The notes beneath the pieces were generated by a model that did no database searches, was not told where the DNA came from, and was given only the letters and a program-made list of their open reading frames with translations. Below are positions 1-4,760 of a DNA stretch of 5,654 nucleotides, piece after piece (position 1 is the stretch's first letter; each line of letters starts with the position of its first letter). Both the position numbers and the translations under genes were made by a program. This DNA is from Robiginitomaculum sp. (GTDB lineage Bacteria; Pseudomonadota; Alphaproteobacteria; Caulobacterales; Maricaulaceae), in assembly GCA_002733485.1 (NCBI GenBank), contig NVVU01000001.1, positions 8,504-14,157 of the forward strand, given 5' to 3'.

Positions 1-77
1 TTGACCGCATGGGTCAGCGGATAAAGGCGGCTGCCGGTGCCGCCAGCCAGAATGATGGTTTTCCAGGGTTTACTCAT
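1..77 (-). CDS. rmlA: Glucose-1-phosphate thymidylyltransferase RmlA, N-terminal fragment cut by window edge
   Basis: Only the first 25 codons are present; the gene runs leftward off the window. RmlA joins glucose-1-phosphate and dTTP to give dTDP-glucose and pyrophosphate, the first step of cytoplasmic dTDP-L-rhamnose synthesis. The visible N-terminus carries LAGGTGSRLYPLT at about residues 10-22, the nucleotide-binding signature (GGxGxRLxPLT) of sugar-nucleotidyltransferases that binds the dTTP phosphates. The start is the ATG at 77-75, which overlaps the last codons and the stop of rmlB by 8 bases (ATGAGTAA read on the minus strand), so translation is probably coupled to rmlB. The neighbour makes the dTTP-specific enzyme the best reading. 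From 25 residues alone, another nucleotidyltransferase of the same family cannot be strictly excluded. Confidence 0.88.
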   Translation of the reverse strand, partial: MSKPWKTIILAGGTGSRLYPLTHAV

Positions 78-1146
78 TACCGCTTTTCGTCCCCTTTGGG
101 GTTTCTTCGCCTAGCCCAAGACGCTTTATATCTTCTGCACCTTCGCGCCACCAGCTCTGGTTATCAAGGTACCATTTTACCATTTTCCGCATGCCCTGAG
201 TGAACGTCAGGGCCGGTTCCCAGCCAAGGTCTGCCTTGATCTTGCTGGCGTCAATGGCATAGCGAAAATCATGCCCGGGCCGGTCTTTGGTAAACCTCAG
301 CTGTTCAGCATACGATTTACCATCAGCGCGGGGGCGCATTTCGTCCAGAATGGTGCAAATGGTGTTGGCCAAATCCAGATTGGAAACCTCGGCATTGCCA
401 CCCACATTATATTTTTCGCCCACCTTGCCGTTGGCGGCAATGGTGATCAGCGCCGATACATGGTCATCCACATAAAGCCAGTCCCGCACATTTTCGCCGC
501 GCCCATAAATGGGAATAGGCTGATCGATCAGGGCATTACGAATAATAGTGGGCAAAAACTTTTCACCGTTTTGAAACGGCCCGTAATTGTTAGAGCAGTT
601 AGTGATTATTGTTGGTAAATCAAAGGTTTTACACCAGGCGCGGGTCAGATGATCGGCCGAGGCCTTGCTGGCTGCATAAGGGGAATTGGGCTGATAGGGC
701 GTGGTCTCGCAAAAACTGCCCGATGCTCCCAGCGAGCCATAAACCTCGTCGGTGGAAACGGTCAGGAAGCGAAAGCTTTTTTGTTTGTCTTGTGGCAATG
801 CCTTCCAGTATTGAAGCGCTGCATCCAGCAACACAAAGGTGCCGCGTATATTGGTTTCAATAAAGGCTCCAGGCCCATCGATAGAGCGATCCACATGGCT
901 TTCTGCGGCCAAATGCAACACCACGTCCGGGGCAAAGTCCATAAACGCCCGCCCCATGGCATCGGCATCGGAAATATCGGCGTGCAAAAACGTGTATCCC
1001 GGCGCATCGGCAACATCGGCGATAGTGCGTGGATCGCCGGCATAGGTCAGCTTGTCGATGTTCAGAACACACTGCCCAGTATCGACCAGATGGCGCACCG
1101 CCGCCGAGCCAATAAAGCCAGCACCACCGGTAATCAGATATCTCAC
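70..1146 (-). CDS. rmlB: dTDP-glucose 4,6-dehydratase RmlB
   Basis: This NAD-dependent short-chain dehydratase of the extended SDR family converts dTDP-glucose to dTDP-4-keto-6-deoxyglucose, the second step toward dTDP-L-rhamnose. Counting from the start chosen here (358 residues, normal for RmlB), the NAD-binding TGGAGFIG lies at 6-13, the family motif DKLTYAG begins at residue 31, the catalytic T-D-E triplet is in STDEVYG (T132, D133, E134), and the YxxxK pair is Y157 and K161. A late RPGHD (289-293) is typical of the substrate-binding end. I chose the GTG at 1146-1144 because GGAG lies 7 bases upstream and the protein then begins MRYLITGG, as in the family. The frame also allows GTG starts at 1149 and 1161 (363 residues), but these have poorer ribosome-site spacing. 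The gene is followed by rmlA with an 8-base overlap. Confidence 0.96.
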   Translation of the reverse strand: MRYLITGGAGFIGSAAVRHLVDTGQCVLNIDKLTYAGDPRTIADVADAPGYTFLHADISDADAMGRAFMDFAPDVVLHLAAESHVDRSIDGPGAFIETNIRGTFVLLDAALQYWKALPQDKQKSFRFLTVSTDEVYGSLGASGSFCETTPYQPNSPYAASKASADHLTRAWCKTFDLPTIITNCSNNYGPFQNGEKFLPTIIRNALIDQPIPIYGRGENVRDWLYVDDHVSALITIAANGKVGEKYNVGGNAEVSNLDLANTICTILDEMRPRADGKSYAEQLRFTKDRPGHDFRYAIDASKIKADLGWEPALTFTQGMRKMVKWYLDNQSWWREGAEDIKRLGLGEETPKGTKSGNE

Positions 1147-1153
1147 CACAAAG

Positions 1154-1157
1154 CTCC
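1154..1157 (-). promoter_or_regulatory. Ribosome binding site deciding the rmlB start
   Basis: GGAG on the minus strand lies 7 bases before the GTG at 1146 and 4 bases before the GTG at 1149. The upstream GTG at 1161 has no comparable site. The spacing therefore favours the 1146 start, which also removes a five-residue N-terminal extension not expected for RmlB. Confidence 0.55.
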
Positions 1158-1179
1158 GCACCTAAACATGTTGACCCGT

Positions 1180-1208
1180 TCTCTATCCAGTTTGGTGTAT
1201 GTGTGCAA
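1180..1208 (-). promoter_or_regulatory. Candidate sigma70-type promoter for rmlB-rmlA
   Basis: On the minus strand TTGCAC (1208-1203) is followed after 17 bases by TAGAGA (1185-1180). Each box matches the TTGACA/TATAAT consensus at about three of six positions. The spacing and place are right: transcription would begin near 1173, giving a leader of roughly 26 bases that contains the GGAG. The match is weak and rests partly on position, in a 149-base divergent gap. Confidence 0.3.
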
Positions 1209-1295
1209 CTGAATGGATTGTTTCTATGTGGGGGTTGATGAGGTTCAGCAGGATGGTTCATTGATCGTTCAGGCCGCTTGGGCTAAACCGCCCCT

Positions 1296-1838
1296 ATGAA
1301 AACATTTGTAATTGTATTGCTCGCCTTTCTTGTGGTTCCTCTGATTGTTTTTGCTGATGAGGCAGAACCAAAACTGGTGGAGTTTGGGGCACCTGAACCT
1401 TTGGTGATCGAGACCCAAAATGGGCCAGTGTCCTTATCGGTGGAATTTGCCAATACCGATGAAGAACGCTCGCAGGGCCTGATGTTTCGAACTGAACTGG
1501 CCAAAGATACCGGCATGCTGTTTGATTTCGAAGGTCCGCGCCAGGTCAATATGTGGATGAAAAACACCCTCATCTCGCTGGATATGATTTTTATTAGCGC
1601 TGATGGCCACATTATCTCCATCGCCCGCAATGCTCGGCCAAAATCCCTGCGCACCATCCCCTCCGGCGGACTGGCGGCGGCGGTATTGGAAATTTCTGGC
1701 GGTGGCTCGCGTAAATATGGCATTGCGCGCGGCGATCTGGTGCGACATGCCATGTTTGGTAATACAATTGTCGCTGTGCAAGATGCAGAGAAAGACTTGC
1801 CGGACGAGGCCAAGGCCCCTAAGAGAACGCCAGACTAA
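1296..1838 (+). CDS. Exported DUF192 family protein
   Basis: A 180-residue protein of the DUF192 (UPF0127) family, whose biochemical role is not established. Residues 1-20 form a signal peptide: Lys2, a hydrophobic core at about 4-19, and a likely cut after VFA before Asp21, so the mature protein should be periplasmic. Family landmarks follow in order: ERSQGLMFR (57-65), GMLF (73-76), MWMKNT (86-91), LDMIFI (95-100), VLEISGG (130-136) and GIARGD (142-147). The C-terminal 20 residues are charged and look disordered. The ATG start is required to keep the signal peptide, but no Shine-Dalgarno sequence precedes it; the upstream bases are C-rich. It is transcribed away from rmlB, and tRNA-Pro begins only 8 bases after its stop, so the two may share a transcript. 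Confidence 0.9.
   Translation: MKTFVIVLLAFLVVPLIVFADEAEPKLVEFGAPEPLVIETQNGPVSLSVEFANTDEERSQGLMFRTELAKDTGMLFDFEGPRQVNMWMKNTLISLDMIFISADGHIISIARNARPKSLRTIPSGGLAAAVLEISGGGSRKYGIARGDLVRHAMFGNTIVAVQDAEKDLPDEAKAPKRTPD
1797..1825 (+). promoter_or_regulatory. Weak candidate promoter for tRNA-Pro inside the DUF192 gene
   Basis: TTGCCG (1797-1802) and TAAGAG (1820-1825) are 17 bases apart and would start transcription near 1833, some 14 bases before the tRNA. Each box is a three-to-four of six match. It lies wholly within the 3' coding end of the DUF192 gene, so chance similarity is possible; co-transcription with that gene is the alternative. Confidence 0.25.
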
Positions 1839-1846
1839 CCCATTGG

Positions 1847-1923
<77 letters not shown>

Positions 1924-1928
1924 TATAG

Positions 1929-1958
1929 AGGCCGATCACACTGTGGTCGGCCTTTTTT
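1929..1958 (+). terminator. Rho-independent terminator after tRNA-Pro
   Basis: The arms 1929-1939 (AGGCCGATCAC) and 1943-1953 (GTGGTCGGCCT) form an 11-bp stem with one T-G wobble and a 3-base loop (ACT), followed directly by a run of six T (1953-1958). It ends the DUF192/tRNA-Pro transcript and separates it from the NDUFS4-like gene, which has its own promoter just downstream. Confidence 0.93.
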
Positions 1959-1963
1959 CTGGT

Positions 1964-1991
1964 TTGACCGTGGGGCAAACAGACGTATAAA
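1964..1991 (+). promoter_or_regulatory. Sigma70-type promoter of the NDUFS4-like gene
   Basis: TTGACC (1964-1969, five of six to the -35 consensus) and TATAAA (1986-1991, five of six to the -10 consensus) are 16 bases apart. Initiation near 1998 would give a leader of about 30 bases. This is the best promoter match in the window, and it lies between the upstream terminator and the gene, where one is needed. Confidence 0.7.
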
Positions 1992-2016
1992 TGTACTTTG
2001 AAACGGGTCCGTTTAC

Positions 2017-2023
2017 AGGAAAG
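2017..2023 (+). promoter_or_regulatory. Ribosome binding site of the NDUFS4-like gene
   Basis: AGGAAAG, with its AGGA core ending 8 bases before the ATG at 2029, supports that start codon. Confidence 0.65.
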
Positions 2024-2028
2024 CCAAG

Positions 2029-2334
2029 ATGACAGCCCTGATCTTTCAACCGGCTAAAAATGCCATGCAATCGGGCCGCGCCCGCACCAAAAACTGGGTG
2101 CTTAAATTTGAGCCATCGGCACCGCGTAATGTCGACCCGCTCATGGGCTGGACCGGCACCACGGACATGAGCGGCCAGGTTACCCTGACGTTCAAAACCC
2201 GCGAAGAAGCAGAACGCTTTGCCAAAGCCCACGAGCTGGAATACGAGATCGTGGCCACTGCGCCGCGCAAGCGTCAGTCCAAAAGCTATGCCGATAATTT
2301 TCGCGCCGATAAAAGACAAACTTGGACCCATTAA
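2029..2334 (+). CDS. NDUFS4-like accessory subunit of NADH:ubiquinone oxidoreductase (ETC complex I subunit conserved region)
   Basis: A 101-residue protein of the family 'ETC complex I subunit conserved region', the bacterial counterpart of the mitochondrial 18-kDa subunit NDUFS4. In mitochondria this accessory subunit sits in the peripheral arm near the NADH-oxidising module and supports its assembly and stability; the same role at the cytoplasmic face of the membrane is inferred here. Family landmarks are the N-terminal PAKNAMQSG (8-16) with W23, the core PLMGWT (37-42), a helical stretch with TREEAERFAKAH (about 57-68), KSYADNF (85-91) and the terminal WTH. The length fits bacterial members, which lack the mitochondrial targeting sequence. 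A good promoter and AGGAAAG site precede it. It stands alone, far from any nuo gene seen here, and tRNA-Arg begins 24 bases after its stop with no terminator between. Confidence 0.94.
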   Translation: MTALIFQPAKNAMQSGRARTKNWVLKFEPSAPRNVDPLMGWTGTTDMSGQVTLTFKTREEAERFAKAHELEYEIVATAPRKRQSKSYADNFRADKRQTWTH

Positions 2335-2358
2335 CGACCAGGCTTTTACGCGCTTTAC

Positions 2359-2435
2359 GGTCCCGTAGCTCAACTGGATAGAGCAGCCGCCTTCTAAGCG
2401 GCAGGTTGAAGGTTCGAGTCCTTCCGGGATCACCA
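2359..2435 (+). tRNA. tRNA-Arg (anticodon TCT)
   Basis: A complete 77-base tRNA with encoded CCA (2433-2435) and discriminator A2432. The acceptor stem pairs GGTCCCG (2359-2365) with CGGGATC (2425-2431), including one G-T wobble. The anticodon stem GCCGC/GCGGC (2386-2390 with 2398-2402) closes loop CTTCTAA, giving anticodon TCT at 2393-2395, which reads AGA and AGG. The T loop GTTCGAGTC is canonical. Upstream there is only a poor promoter candidate (TTGGAC at 2322 with a T-rich box near 2345), so co-transcription with the NDUFS4-like gene is plausible. No clear terminator follows; a short T-rich stretch and the tandem palindromic repeat come next. Confidence 0.98.
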
Positions 2436-2441
2436 TTTCCT

Positions 2442-2531
2442 TTTATTGTGCTATCGCGACGCTAAAGCTCGCTATTTGAGCACGGGTTTAATGCGCTATC
2501 GCGACGGCAAGTCTCGCTATTTGAGCACGGC
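2442..2531. repeat. Diverged 45-bp tandem duplication spanning the metC 3' end, each copy an imperfect palindrome
   Basis: Two adjacent units, 2442-2486 and 2487-2531, match at 38 of the first 44 positions. The distal stretch CTCGCTATTTGAGCACGG is identical in both. The second unit contains the last four codons and the TAG stop of metC; the first carries the same end sequence 45 bases (15 codons) farther on, so two in-frame TAG stops exist. Each unit can fold: in copy one GTGCT (2448-2452) pairs with AGCAC (2479-2483) and GCGA (2456-2459) with TCGC (2469-2472), with small bulges and a GC-closed TAAA tip. Copy two has one mismatch in the outer stem. It may be a local duplication, a short dispersed palindromic repeat, or a convergent transcription barrier. 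No good T-run follows on either strand. Confidence 0.8.
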
Positions 2532-3692
2532 CAACGCCGCCTCAATATCCGCGATCAGATCGTCTGCATCTTCAAGGCCGATGGAAAAGCGGACCAGCGG
2601 GCCAGAGGCATCCCAGCTGCCGGCGGTGCGCTTGATTTGCGGATCGCAATGAATCACCAGGCTTTCAAACCCGCCCCAGGAAAAGCCAATGCCGAAAAGC
2701 GAGAGCGCATTGACGAAATCATGCACTTTATCTGGCGACACCGGGTTCAGTACGATGGAGAATAGCCCTGAGGCGCCGGTAAAATCGCGCTTCCACAATT
2801 CATGATCCGGGTGTTCGGGCAAGGCCGGGTGCAATACGCGCACCACTTCATCGCGCCCGCTTAGCCATTGCGCAATTTTCAGGGCGCTTTTCTCCTGCCT
2901 TTCCAACCGCACCCCCATGGTGCGCATGCCGCGCAAGGTCAGATAGGCATCATCGGGCGAAACCGTATTGCCGTTTAAAAACGCATACTGGTGCATTAAT
3001 TTGGCCCCCGTTTCATCGCGAGAGGCCACGGCCCCCATCAGCACGTCCGAATGCCCGGTATGATATTTGGTTGCCGCCTGAATTGAATAATCAATGCCCA
3101 TTTCCAGCGGTTTTAGGAACCAGCCCGCCGCCCAGGTATTATCGACCAGCGTGGGAATGCCGCGTGCCCTTGCCAGGGCGGCAATGGCCGGCAGATCATT
3201 AATCTCCAGTGTCAGCGAGCCGGGGCTTTCCAGAAGAATGGCGCAGGTATTCTCGCGAATCTGGCTTTGCAAATTGGCTCCGGCGCGGGGGTTAAAATAC
3301 TCTATTTCCAAACCCCGGCTGGTTAGTATCTGGTCGCAAAAATTACGGGTCGGGCCATAAACGCTGTCGGTGATCAGCATGTGCCCGCCGGGCTTGGAAA
3401 CCGCCGATAACGCCAGCGTACAGGCGGCCAGACCGGAAGGGGTCAGTACCGTGTCGGCCGCGCCTTCCAGATCGGAGATGGCATCACAAAGTGCGCTTTG
3501 CGAGGCGGTGCCATAACGCCCGTAATAGCGCTGTTCGGGGCGGCGGGCATAGAGGTCTTCGGCGCGCTCAAACAGGATGGTCGAGGCGCGCTCCACCGGC
3601 GGGTTGACCAGATCCTTCGCCATGCCTTTGGTGCGGCGTGCAGTGTGAACCAGACGGGTGTTTGGCCCTTTGGGCGTTTGGGGCGCGCTCAT
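2517..3692 (-). CDS. metC: Cystathionine beta-lyase MetC
   Basis: A 391-residue PLP enzyme of the Cys/Met metabolism family (fold type I) that cleaves cystathionine to homocysteine, pyruvate and ammonia in the methionine pathway. The PLP lysine is K209 in ATKYHTGHSD. Other expected residues are Y57 and R59 in YYGRYGT (phosphate contacts from the partner subunit), Y112 stacking on the cofactor, D184 in LVDNTW holding the pyridine nitrogen, and R368 in LVRFSIGLE binding the substrate carboxylate. SWGGFESL (338-345) is the motif that marks beta-lyases against gamma-synthases and gamma-lyases. Length is normal. Its ATG overlaps the stop of the cysteine synthase gene (ATGA at 3692-3689) and no strong ribosome site precedes it, so translation is probably coupled. 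The last four codons and stop lie in a 45-bp tandem duplication. Confidence 0.93.
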   Translation of the reverse strand: MSAPQTPKGPNTRLVHTARRTKGMAKDLVNPPVERASTILFERAEDLYARRPEQRYYGRYGTASQSALCDAISDLEGAADTVLTPSGLAACTLALSAVSKPGGHMLITDSVYGPTRNFCDQILTSRGLEIEYFNPRAGANLQSQIRENTCAILLESPGSLTLEINDLPAIAALARARGIPTLVDNTWAAGWFLKPLEMGIDYSIQAATKYHTGHSDVLMGAVASRDETGAKLMHQYAFLNGNTVSPDDAYLTLRGMRTMGVRLERQEKSALKIAQWLSGRDEVVRVLHPALPEHPDHELWKRDFTGASGLFSIVLNPVSPDKVHDFVNALSLFGIGFSWGGFESLVIHCDPQIKRTAGSWDASGPLVRFSIGLEDADDLIADIEAALAVLK

Positions 3693-4690
3693 GATAACCA
3701 GCCCGGAACCGGCAGGTTCTTTTCGCGCAAAAACGCCGGGTTATAGAGCTTGGACTGATACCGATTACCATAATCACATAGAAGCGTGACGATGGTATGC
3801 CCCGGTCCCATATCCCGGGCCATGGCCATGGCCCCGGCGATGTTGACCCCGGACGAGCCGCCAAGACACAGGCCTTCGTTCTCGACCAGATCAAACAGGA
3901 TGTTCAGGGCATCGGCGTCAGCAATGCGATAGGCATCGTCGATGGTGACCCCTTCCAGATTGCCGGTCACGCGGCCTTGACCAATGCCTTCGGTGATCGA
4001 GCCGCCTGTCGTTTCCAGTGTGCCATGCTTGACCCATGAAAAAAGCTTTGAGCCGCCGGGATCGGCTAGCGCAATGGCGATGTCTGGATTGCGTTCTTTT
4101 AGGGCCAGCGAGACCCCGCCCAGCGTGCCGCCAGACCCAACCGCACAGATAAAGCCATCCAGCTTGCCGTCGGTTTGGTCCCATATTTCCGGGCCAGTGC
4201 TCTGGTAATGGGCATCGCGATTGGCGGTGTTATCAAACTGGTTGGCCCAGAGCACGCCGCGCGACTCGGTTTTGGCCATATCTTCGGCCAGGGTGCGCGA
4301 AAAATGTACATAATTGCCGGGGTTGGAATAGGGCACAGCATCCACCTCGTGCAGCTCCCCACCAAACAACTGCACGGCATCCTTTTTTTCCTGCGCCTGG
4401 GTGCGCGGCATGACGATGACCACGCGGTACCCCAGCGCCCGGCCGACCATGGCCAGACCGATGCCGGTATTGCCCGCCGTACCTTCAACAATAGTGCCGC
4501 CGGGTTTTAGCGCGCCGGATTTTTCCGCATCACGGATAATGCCCAGCGCGGCGCGGTCCTTGATGGACTGTCCGGGGTTTAGAAATTCGCATTTTCCCAG
4601 TATTTCGCAGCCGGTCTCCTCTGAGGCGCGGCGCAGTTTCAGCAAAGGGGTATTGCCAATAAGGTCAAGAACGGACTGGGCATGGGACAT
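3689..4690 (-). CDS. cysK: Cysteine synthase A-like PLP enzyme (O-acetylserine sulfhydrylase family)
   Basis: A 333-residue fold-type II PLP enzyme expected to make cysteine from O-acetylserine and sulfide. From the chosen start, the PLP lysine is K44 in NPGQSIKDRA, the substrate loop is TAGNTG (71-76), the phosphate-binding loop is GSGGTLGG (185-192), and LGGSSG (276-281) sits near the pyridine nitrogen. There are no CBS domains, which argues against a full-length cystathionine beta-synthase. The loop has Ala where E. coli CysK has Ser (TSGNTG); from memory an EGTAGNTG form is usual in an alphaproteobacterial and fungal-mitochondrial subgroup, so this is probably a clade feature. I chose the ATG at 4690 because AGGAG lies 7 bases upstream; an upstream ATG at 4723 would add an unlikely Arg-rich 11-residue tail. 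metC follows with a 4-base overlap. Confidence 0.9.
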   Translation of the reverse strand: MSHAQSVLDLIGNTPLLKLRRASEETGCEILGKCEFLNPGQSIKDRAALGIIRDAEKSGALKPGGTIVEGTAGNTGIGLAMVGRALGYRVVIVMPRTQAQEKKDAVQLFGGELHEVDAVPYSNPGNYVHFSRTLAEDMAKTESRGVLWANQFDNTANRDAHYQSTGPEIWDQTDGKLDGFICAVGSGGTLGGVSLALKERNPDIAIALADPGGSKLFSWVKHGTLETTGGSITEGIGQGRVTGNLEGVTIDDAYRIADADALNILFDLVENEGLCLGGSSGVNIAGAMAMARDMGPGHTIVTLLCDYGNRYQSKLYNPAFLREKNLPVPGWLS

Positions 4691-4697
4691 GGGGGAA

Positions 4698-4702
4698 CTC
4701 CT
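4698..4702 (-). promoter_or_regulatory. Ribosome binding site deciding the cysK-like start
   Basis: AGGAG on the minus strand, 7 bases before the ATG at 4690. It selects this start over the in-frame ATG at 4723, which has no such site. Confidence 0.75.
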
Positions 4703-4731
4703 GCAGGGTCGTCGTAAACTCACAGGTAATC

Positions 4732-4760
4732 GCGCGAGTGCGCGCTGGCAAGCGCCCAGC
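4732..4760 (-). other. GC-rich hairpins between the Cfa-like gene and cysK
   Basis: Directly after the Cfa-like stop, two short inverted repeats follow on the minus strand: GCTGG/CCAGC (4760-4756 with 4748-4744) and GCGCG/CGCGC (4745-4741 with 4736-4732), overlapping by two bases. No T-run follows, so this is not a classic intrinsic terminator. It may be a weak attenuator or an RNA-stability element within a cfa-cysK-metC transcript, or simply GC-rich spacer. I see no convincing promoter for cysK in this 70-base gap. Confidence 0.3.

Noticed and set aside
649..1212. Plus-strand open frame of 187 codons opposite rmlB
   Set aside because: It is wholly antisense to a clearly conserved gene, has no recognisable domain or ribosome site, and shows composition typical of a reverse-frame shadow.
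1936..2436. Minus-strand open frame of 166 codons across the NDUFS4-like gene and tRNA-Arg
   Set aside because: It covers a tRNA and a conserved plus-strand gene in antisense, and its N-terminus is translated tRNA sequence, a known source of false protein calls.
2359..2531. tRNA-Arg 3' end plus following repeat as an integration (att) site
   Set aside because: The repeats downstream do not copy the tRNA 3' end, and no integrase or mobile gene is present.
2446..2652. Small plus-strand frame containing a 15-residue peptide repeat (YRDxKxRYLST twice)
   Set aside because: The repeat is explained by the 45-bp DNA duplication, and the rest runs antisense into metC. No ribosome site was seen. It would regain interest only if the repeat proved to be translated elsewhere in the genome.
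3817..3836. Short tandem-like run of ccatggccatggcc
   Set aside because: It encodes the Ala-Met-Ala-Met stretch of the cysteine synthase-like protein and is explained by coding sequence.
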